Source: JANQOH01 sp965242575 | GTDB lineage: Bacteria; Pseudomonadota; Alphaproteobacteria; UBA7887 | Assembly (NCBI GenBank): GCA_965242575.1 | Contig: OZ251461.1 | Coordinates: 3,100,001-3,164,000, forward strand | Length of the DNA: 64,000 bases | Direction: 5' to 3' | In this document: positions 58,493 through 64,000 of the stretch, piece by piece | Numbering within the stretch: position 1 is the first letter of the stretch | How the letters are laid out: each line of letters starts with the position of its first letter | Notes under the pieces: generated by a model | The model's database searches: none | What the model was told of the DNA's origin: nothing | Seen by the model: the letters and a program-made list of their open reading frames with translations, nothing else | Made by a program: the position numbers and the translations under genes

Positions 58493-59821
58493 ATGGCCGA
58501 AACCTTCGACCTCGTCGTCGCCGGCGGCGCGCTCGCCACCGCGCGCCGGACCGAGGCCGCCGACATCGGCGTCAGCGGCGGGCGCATCGCCGCCATCGGC
58601 GCGCTCGCCGCCGCCGGCGCGGCGCGCCGCATCGACGCGCGCGGCCTGCACGTCCTGCCCGGAGTCATCGATAGCCAGGTCCATTTCCGCGAACCCGGCG
58701 GCGAGCACAAGGAGGACCTGGAGAGCGGGACCCGCGCCGCCGCGCTCGGCGGCGTGACCTGCGTGTTCGAAATGCCGAACACCGACCCGCCGACGACCAC
58801 CGCCGCCGCGCTCGCCGACAAATGCGCGCGCGCCGAGGGCCGGGCGTGGACGGATTTCGCCTTCTTCGTCGGCGCGGCGGCCGGGAACGCGGACGAACTC
58901 CCCGCGCTGGAGCGCCTGCCGGGCTGCTGCGGCGTCAAGATCTTCATGGGCTCCTCGACCGGAACCCTCCTCGTCCCCGACGACGCCTTGCTCGAAAAGG
59001 TTTTGCGGAGCGGCGAACGCCGCGTCGCCGTCCACGCCGAGGACGAGGAGCGGCTGAAGGCGCGCCGCGAGGTCGCCGAGTCCGCCGGCCGCGTCTCCGC
59101 GCATCCCGAATGGCGCGACGTCGAGACCGCGCGCCGCGCGACCGAACGCCTGCTGCGCCTCGCCGCCGCGACCGGGCGCCCGGCGCACGTGCTGCATGTC
59201 ACCACCGCCGATGAGATGGAGCTGCTCGCCGCCCGGCCCCGTTGGGTGAGCGTCGAATGCACGCCGCAGCACCTGACCCTCGCCGCGCCGGAGTGCTACG
59301 ACCGCCTCGGCGCCTTCGCGCAGATGAACCCGCCGATCCGCGGGGCGGAGCACCGCGCGGCGCTGTGGCGCGGGGTCGCCCGGGGAACCGTCGACGTCAT
59401 CGGCTCCGACCACGCGCCGCACACGCGCGAGGAGAAGGCGCGCGCCTACCCCCACAGCCCGTCGGGCATGCCGGGAGTCCAGACCCTCGTTCCGATCATG
59501 CTCGACCACGTCGCCGCCGGGCGGTTGAGCCTCCATCGCCTCGTCGACCTGGTCTCGGAGGCGCCGGCGCGGCTTTACGGCGCGCGCGGCAAGGGCCGCC
59601 TCGAGGTGGGCGCGGACGCCGACCTGACTCTGGTCGACCTGAAGGCGCGTCGCGTCGTCGACGATTCCTGGCTGGCGAGCCGCTGCGGCTGGAGTCCCTT
59701 CTCCGGGACCGAGGTCACCGGCTGGCCGCGCGCGACGGTGGTGCGCGGGCGCCAGGTCATGCGCGACGGCGAGCTGTTGGGCCCCCCCGCCGGGCGCGCC
59801 GTCCGCTTCGCCGCGGCTTGA
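58493..59821 (+). CDS. Dihydroorotase family amidohydrolase
   Basis: A 442-residue metal-dependent cyclic amidohydrolase, most likely dihydroorotase of pyrimidine synthesis. The metal motif is DSQVHFREPGGEHKEDL, where the first His of the usual HxH is Gln, a variant seen in one branch of the family. The bridging Lys is in VKIFMGSSTG, further ligands in VAVHAED and HVLHVTTADE, and the catalytic Asp is in IGSDHAPHT. PSGMPGVQTLVPIML matches the class I substrate loop. Given the His to Gln change, a related hydrolase such as allantoinase or hydantoinase cannot be excluded. It follows the helicase gene closely. Confidence 0.85.
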   Translation: MAETFDLVVAGGALATARRTEAADIGVSGGRIAAIGALAAAGAARRIDARGLHVLPGVIDSQVHFREPGGEHKEDLESGTRAAALGGVTCVFEMPNTDPPTTTAAALADKCARAEGRAWTDFAFFVGAAAGNADELPALERLPGCCGVKIFMGSSTGTLLVPDDALLEKVLRSGERRVAVHAEDEERLKARREVAESAGRVSAHPEWRDVETARRATERLLRLAAATGRPAHVLHVTTADEMELLAARPRWVSVECTPQHLTLAAPECYDRLGAFAQMNPPIRGAEHRAALWRGVARGTVDVIGSDHAPHTREEKARAYPHSPSGMPGVQTLVPIMLDHVAAGRLSLHRLVDLVSEAPARLYGARGKGRLEVGADADLTLVDLKARRVVDDSWLASRCGWSPFSGTEVTGWPRATVVRGRQVMRDGELLGPPAGRAVRFAAA

Positions 59822-59853
59822 ACCGCCGCGCCCCCGGCGCCACTTTCGGCGGC

Positions 59854-60486
59854 ATGGCCCGGCTTCTTCTCCTTGCGCTCGCGCTCGCCGCCGCGGCGCT
59901 GTCGGCCGGCGCGCCGGCGCGGGGGCAGGGGTTCGACGTCCCCGACGGCTTCGCGACCGAGATCGTCCGCCGGGGCGGCCTCGGCGCAGACGACATCTCC
60001 GTCCTCCGCGTCCGCCCCGCCGAGGGCGATTTCGCCAGCCTGAGCTACGTCGACCTGGCGCCGCTGCCGGACGCGCCCGGCGACCCCGACGCCTGGCTGC
60101 GCGACCGCGTGACCGCCCGGCTGGACGCCGTCCTGCCCGACCCGCGCACCGTGCTCGACGGCGCCGACAGCCCGTTCGCCGACCCCGCCTTCGACGGGCT
60201 GCGCGACACCCTCGCGGGCTGGGTGGAGGGCGTGGCGCGGCTCGGCGAACTGCCGCTCGAATTCTGCGATGCGCCGCGCTGGGGGGAGAATGCGGCGGGC
60301 CGCTACCGCGAGCTGCGCTGCGCCCTGCCGGTCGGCCCGTTCCGCCGCCATCTCGCGCTGCGCCTCCAGCAGGCGGGCGGGATCTGGTATCATGTCCGCG
60401 CCGGCGCGATGAACGAGTCGCGCATGCCGGCCCTGCTCGCCATCGCCGACAGTTTCCGCCTCGACGGAGAGGATCCCGCCCCATGA
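59854..60486 (+). CDS. Secreted protein of unknown function
   Basis: A 210-residue protein with a signal peptide (LLLLALALAAAALSAGAPARG) and no recognised domain. Two Cys (EFCDAPRW, ELRCALPVG) could form a disulfide in the periplasm. The ending, with residues like RMPALLAIADSFRLDGE, recalls small periplasmic proteins whose last helix is conserved. It overlaps the glutaryl-CoA dehydrogenase start as ATGA and follows dihydroorotase by 32 bases, so it belongs to the same transcript. No function can be inferred. Confidence 0.7.
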   Translation: MARLLLLALALAAAALSAGAPARGQGFDVPDGFATEIVRRGGLGADDISVLRVRPAEGDFASLSYVDLAPLPDAPGDPDAWLRDRVTARLDAVLPDPRTVLDGADSPFADPAFDGLRDTLAGWVEGVARLGELPLEFCDAPRWGENAAGRYRELRCALPVGPFRRHLALRLQQAGGIWYHVRAGAMNESRMPALLAIADSFRLDGEDPAP

Positions 60487-61715
60487 CCGAACCGGCCCGG
60501 GCCGGGTCCCCGGCCCTCGAACCCTCGCCGGCGCTCGCCGACTCGCGCGCCGCCTTCGACTGGAGCGACCCGTTCCGCCTCGAGGACGCGCTGACCGGCG
60601 AGGAGCGGATGATCCGCGACACCGCGCGCGGCTTCGCGCAGGATCGCCTGATGCCCGGGATCGTCGAGGCCAACCGCCATGAGCGCTTCGACCGCGAGAT
60701 CATGCGCGAGATGGGGCGGCTCGGCCTGCTCGGCGCGACGCTGCGGGGCTACGGCTGCCCCGGCGCCAGCGACGTGGCCTACGGGCTGATCGCGCGCGAG
60801 ATCGAGGCGGTGGACTCGTCCTACCGCTCCTGCCTGTCGGTCCAGTCGAGCCTCGTCATGTGGCCGATCCACGCCTACGGCACCGACGAGCAGAAGGCGC
60901 GCTTCCTGCCCGGCCTCGCCGCCGGCGACCTCATCGGCGCGTTCGGCCTGACCGAGCCCGACCACGGCTCCGACCCGGGCGGCATGTCGACCCGCGCCCG
61001 CGCCGCGCCCGGCGGCTACCGCCTTTCCGGCGCCAAGACGTGGATCACCAACAGCCCGCTCGCCGACGTGCTGGTGGTGTGGGCCCGCGACGACGCGGGG
61101 AAGATCCGCGGCTTCCTGGTGGAGCGCGGGACGAAGGGCCTGGAGACTCCCAAGATCGACGGCAAATTCTCGCTGCGCGCCTCGCCGACCGGGCAGATCC
61201 TGCTCGACGACGCGTTCGTTCCCGAGGCCGCCGCCTTCCCCGAGGTGCGCGGCCTGCGCGGCCCCTTCGGCTGCCTCAACGGCGCGCGCTTCGGCATCGC
61301 CTGGGGGGCGATGGGCGCGGCGGAGTTCTGCTGGAAGGCGGCGCGCCGCTACACCCTCGACCGCAAGCAGTTCGGCCGCCCGCTCGCCGCGGCGCAGCTG
61401 GTGCAGAAGAAACTCGCCGACATGCAGACCGAGATCGCCCTCGGCCTGGCGGCGGCGCTGCGCGTCGGCCGGCTCAAGGAGGAGGGCCGCGCGACCCCCG
61501 AGGCGATCTCGCTGGTCAAGCGCAACAACGCCGGCAAGGCGCTCGACATCGCCCGCGCCGCCCGCGACATGCACGGCGCCAACGGCGTCGCCGACGAATA
61601 CCACGTCATCCGCCACGTCATGAACCTCGAGGCCGTCAACACCTATGAGGGCGCGCACGACGTGCATGCGCTGATCCTGGGCCGCGCGCAAACCGGCCTC
61701 CAGGCGTTCGCCTGA
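60483..61715 (+). CDS. gcdH: Glutaryl-CoA dehydrogenase-type acyl-CoA dehydrogenase
   Basis: A 410-residue FAD enzyme that converts glutaryl-CoA to crotonyl-CoA in lysine and tryptophan breakdown. SSYRSCLSVQSSLVMWPIHAYG is characteristic of the glutaryl subfamily, as is FGLTEPDHGSDPGGM. The catalytic Glu is in NTYEGAHDVHALILGRA near residue 395. TWITNSPLADVLVVWARDD and KFSLRASPTGQI also match. An N-terminal extension of about 25 residues precedes the conserved FDWSDPFRLEDALTGEE. It overlaps genes on both sides by four bases (ATGA upstream, CTGA downstream). Confidence 0.94.
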   Translation: MTEPARAGSPALEPSPALADSRAAFDWSDPFRLEDALTGEERMIRDTARGFAQDRLMPGIVEANRHERFDREIMREMGRLGLLGATLRGYGCPGASDVAYGLIAREIEAVDSSYRSCLSVQSSLVMWPIHAYGTDEQKARFLPGLAAGDLIGAFGLTEPDHGSDPGGMSTRARAAPGGYRLSGAKTWITNSPLADVLVVWARDDAGKIRGFLVERGTKGLETPKIDGKFSLRASPTGQILLDDAFVPEAAAFPEVRGLRGPFGCLNGARFGIAWGAMGAAEFCWKAARRYTLDRKQFGRPLAAAQLVQKKLADMQTEIALGLAAALRVGRLKEEGRATPEAISLVKRNNAGKALDIARAARDMHGANGVADEYHVIRHVMNLEAVNTYEGAHDVHALILGRAQTGLQAFA

Positions 61716-62902
61716 CGCGGCGCCTCGCCGTCGCCGCGGCCGCGCTCGCCCCGTTCGCGGCCTCCGCCGAACCCGGCCCCGCCGGGATCGTCGACCGGGC
61801 GGACATGCATGCCTACTCCATGCCCGCGCCGGAGCTCGCCGCCGCCGACCGCGCGGCGTTCCTCGCCGGGCGGGCGTTGTTCCGCCGCCAGTGGCGGCCG
61901 GAGGCGGTCGGCGGCGGCGATCCGGCGGCCGGCCTGGGGCCGCTGTTCAACCGCCGCTCCTGCGCCGGCTGCCACGTCCGCGACGGGCGCGGCCGCCCGC
62001 CGCCGCCGGGCGCCGCCGGGCCGGCGCGCGGCATGGTCGCGGTCCTCGGCGCGCATCCCCGCTTCGGGCGCCAGCTCCAGGACCAGGCGATCCCCGGCGC
62101 CCGCCCCGAAGGCCGCCTGCGGCTGCGGTACGCGCCGCGCGCCGGCGCCTTCGCCGGCGGGGCGCCGTTCGTCCTGCGCGCGCCGCGATTCCGCATCGAC
62201 GGCCCCGGGTGGGACGGCGCGCCGTTCTCGCCGCGCGTCCCGCCGGCGGTGTTCGGCCTCGGCCTGCTCGAAGCCGTCGCCGAGGAGGAGATCGCCGCGC
62301 CGCCGGGCGGCGCGCCGGGCCGCGCGTCCCGGGTCGGCGGGCGGGTCGGGCGCTTCGGCTGGCGCGCCGAAAGCGCGTTGTTGCGCAACCGGATCATCGC
62401 CGCGGCGCGCGAGGACATCGGCCTGGAGGCGCCCGGCGAGATCGGCGCCGCCGAACTCGACGCGCTGATCGCCTATCTGCGCGGCCTCGGCGTCCCCGCC
62501 CGGCGGGGCGTCCGCGCGCCCCGCGTGCGGCGCGGGGAGGACGTCTTCGCCGCCGCCGGCTGCGCCGCCTGCCACCGTCCGCGCCTGCGCGCCGGCCCGG
62601 CGCCGCCGGTCGCCGCCTTCGCGAACCGGGAGGTCCGCGCCTGGACCGACCTGCGGCTGCACGACATGGGGCCGGGCCTCGCCGATGGCGGCGGGAGCGA
62701 GTGGCGGACGCCGCCGCTCTGGGGCCTGGGCCTGCTGGAGACGGTGAACGGCCACCGCCTGCTGCTCCATGACGGCCGCGCCCGCGGCCCGCTGGAGGCG
62801 ATCCTCTGGCACGGCGGCGCGGCGGCGGCGGCGCGCGACGCCGTGCTGGCGATGGATTCGCGCCGCCGCGCCGACCTGCTCGTCTTCCTCGACTCGCTGT
62901 AG
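61712..62902 (+). CDS. Di-heme oxidoreductase-like (DUF1111) cytochrome c protein
   Basis: A 396-residue exported protein with two c-type heme sites: RRSCAGCHVRDGRG and AGCAACHRPRL. DUF1111 features include NRRSCAGCH, FGLGLLEAV, GRFGWRAE, DLRLHDMGPGLADG, WRTPPLWGLGLLE and LLHDGRARGPLEAILWHGG. The first ATG (61805) would leave no signal peptide. Upstream in frame the only candidate start is CTG at 61712, overlapping the gcdH stop as CTGA; it gives a fitting signal peptide (LTRRLAVAAAALAPFAASA). The family is linked to periplasmic electron transfer or peroxidase-like activity; substrate unknown. Confidence 0.85.
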   Translation: MTRRLAVAAAALAPFAASAEPGPAGIVDRADMHAYSMPAPELAAADRAAFLAGRALFRRQWRPEAVGGGDPAAGLGPLFNRRSCAGCHVRDGRGRPPPPGAAGPARGMVAVLGAHPRFGRQLQDQAIPGARPEGRLRLRYAPRAGAFAGGAPFVLRAPRFRIDGPGWDGAPFSPRVPPAVFGLGLLEAVAEEEIAAPPGGAPGRASRVGGRVGRFGWRAESALLRNRIIAAAREDIGLEAPGEIGAAELDALIAYLRGLGVPARRGVRAPRVRRGEDVFAAAGCAACHRPRLRAGPAPPVAAFANREVRAWTDLRLHDMGPGLADGGGSEWRTPPLWGLGLLETVNGHRLLLHDGRARGPLEAILWHGGAAAAARDAVLAMDSRRRADLLVFLDSL

Positions 62903-62970
62903 GCGCGCTTGCCGCGCCCGCGCCCCGCGCCTACCTTGCGCGGCGCTGAACGTAACGAAAGGAGAGGAAC

Positions 62971-63420
62971 ATGATCCGTGCGACGACGACCTTGGCGGCG
63001 GCCCTGCTTCTGGCGGCCTTCGCCGGCCCGGCGCGCGCCGACGGCCCGGTCAACACGACGCTCTTCGGCAACGCCATCGAGGGCTACGACCCGGTCGCCT
63101 ACCACGTCACCGGCGCGCCGGTGGAGGGTTCGAGCGATTTCGAGCACGAATGGATGGGCGCGACCTGGCGTTTCGCCAACGCTGGCCACCGCGACCTGTT
63201 CGCCGCCGACCCCGAGAAATACGCGCCGGCCTATGGCGGCTATTGCGCCTACGGCGTCGCCCTGGGCCGCAAGCCGAGCATCGACCCCGAAGCGTGGGAC
63301 ATCGTGGACAGCCGCCTCTACCTCAATTTCAGCAAGGAGATCCAGGCCCGCTGGCGTGAGGACGTCCCCGGCTACGTCGCCAGGGCCGACGAGGTCTGGC
63401 CCGGGATCAGGGACCAGTAG
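62971..63420 (+). CDS. Secreted YHS-domain protein
   Basis: A 149-residue exported protein with a signal peptide (TTLAAALLLAAFAGPARA). The YHS region runs through AIEGYDPVAYHVTGAPVEGS, EWMGATWRFANAGHRDLFAADPEKYAPAYGGYCAYGVA. YHS domains bind metal ions and occur near copper and mercury proteins, but this stand-alone periplasmic type has no set function. The ATG at 62971 follows AAAGGAGAGGAAC, an ideal site. It comes 68 bases after the di-heme gene. Confidence 0.88.
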   Translation: MIRATTTLAAALLLAAFAGPARADGPVNTTLFGNAIEGYDPVAYHVTGAPVEGSSDFEHEWMGATWRFANAGHRDLFAADPEKYAPAYGGYCAYGVALGRKPSIDPEAWDIVDSRLYLNFSKEIQARWREDVPGYVARADEVWPGIRDQ

Positions 63421-63725
63421 CCGCCGCGCGCGCTCGCCGGGCTCGAGGCGCGCGACGGCTGGGCGCGCCGCGTCCGGACGGGGCGAATGGATGCGGCTTG
63501 CGACGGTCGTTCGCACCGGGCGAGCGGGGGTTGCAAGGTCGATCTCGGCGCGCGCGATCTCGTCGCGAACGCCGCGATCTCGGGCAGGGACGAATCGTCC
63601 GGTTCTTCCGCTTTCGTTCTTGACGCGCGCCGCTCCCTCCGGGTAAGGTGGGCGGCGTCCGTGAGGATGTCCCGCGCCGAGGCTCGCCATATGCCCCTGT
63701 CCCGCGCCGCCGCCGATCCCGCTCC
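63421..63725 (+). other. Intergenic region with a possible promoter
   Basis: About 300 bases with no convincing gene; an 80-residue frame at 63487-63729 looks like chance. TTGACG (63619-63624) and TAAGGT (63644-63649) form a weak promoter with 19-base spacing pointing at the RM gene that follows. Confidence 0.4.
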
Positions 63726-64000
63726 GTGACTCCGGCCGCGTTCATCGCCAAGTGGCGGGCTTCGGAGTTGAAGGAGCGCTCCGGCAGCCAGGAGCACTTC
63801 ATCGACCTGTGCCGCCTGCTCGGCGAACCCACCCCGGCCGAGGCCGACCCGTCGGGCGAGCGCTACTGCTTCGAGCGCGGCGCGCGCAAGGACACCGGCG
63901 GCGAGGGCTGGGCGGACGTGTGGAAGCGCCATTGCTTCGCCTGGGAATACAAGGGCAAGCACGCAGACCTCGACGCCGCGTTCGACCAGCTGCGGCAATA
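63726..64000 (+). CDS. MmeI-like DNA methyltransferase/RM enzyme, N-terminal part
   Basis: The frame runs from a GTG at 63726 to the window edge (91 codons). The visible part TPAAFIAKWRASELKERSGSQ, HFIDLCRLLGEPTPAEADP, YCFERGARKDTGGEGWADV and CFAWEYKGKHADLDAAFDQLR matches the N-terminal domain of the large class I DNA methyltransferases of the MmeI type. In MmeI this region is the nuclease, with the Glu and Lys of WEYKGKH as part of the active site. The methyltransferase and specificity domains would lie beyond the window. No clear ribosome binding site is visible. Confidence 0.8.
   Translation, partial: MTPAAFIAKWRASELKERSGSQEHFIDLCRLLGEPTPAEADPSGERYCFERGARKDTGGEGWADVWKRHCFAWEYKGKHADLDAAFDQLRQ

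Noticed and set aside
63487..63729. An 80-codon frame before the MmeI-like gene
   Set aside because: No ribosome binding site, no recognisable domain, and it runs over the GTG start of the following gene and a likely promoter.

Overview
The window is chromosomal DNA from a very GC-rich bacterium, most likely an alphaproteobacterium. This rests on gene content: a DUF1489 gene, a glnE-bcp pair, glyQ/glyS, coaBC, parE, a glutaryl-CoA dehydrogenase and a CCA-encoding elongator tRNA-Met of alphaproteobacterial type. No species can be named. Genes are tightly packed, often with stop/start overlaps of the ATGA, GTGA and even CTGA kind. A palindromic interspersed repeat family and several restriction-modification (RM) genes are scattered through it.

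Left part (1-17.2 kb): glyS (cut by the window edge) and glyQ with a small membrane protein; a zinc alcohol dehydrogenase; a coupled run coaBC - S-type specificity protein - short ORF - beta-class DNA methyltransferase; a TauD dioxygenase; a roughly 126-bp tandem repeat array; a divergent pair of an amidating-lyase-like NHL propeller and a 57-residue peptide gene with a double-glycine leader-like motif; isovaleryl-CoA dehydrogenase, HNH endonuclease, CoA transferase, DUF1489, an enolase-superfamily enzyme and a DUF4143 ATPase preceded by a perfect inverted repeat.

Middle (17.3-34.2 kb): an envelope operon DUF1302 - DUF1329 - YCF48-like - RND transporter; a Calx-beta/autotransporter ORF lacking its 5' end; tRNA-Met; a large AsmA-like protein; glnE and bcp.

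Accessory block (34.2-43.4 kb): a type III-like RM locus, mod and res, both on the minus strand. The two genes are separated by a plus-strand tandem duplication (retropepsin-like gene plus DUF2513 gene, twice) whose units are delimited by the palindromic repeat. The target-recognition part of mod is visibly AT-richer than the rest.

Right part (43.4-64 kb): DUF1289, a two-subunit molybdenum hydroxylase, purQ, parE, a single-chain nuclease-methyltransferase RM enzyme, an AT-rich uracil-DNA glycosylase pseudogene with two identifiable lesions, a BrnT-type toxin-antitoxin pair, a second repeat array, a pentapeptide-repeat protein, a HEPN-like pair, a DEAD-box helicase, dihydroorotase, glutaryl-CoA dehydrogenase, a di-heme protein, a YHS protein, and the start of what looks like an MmeI-type RM enzyme at the right edge.

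The most notable items are the split type III RM locus with its repeat-bounded duplication, the S-protein/beta-methyltransferase pair coupled to coaBC, the candidate peptide precursor facing an amidating-lyase-like protein, two probable CTG start codons at CTGA junctions, and the uracil-DNA glycosylase pseudogene.
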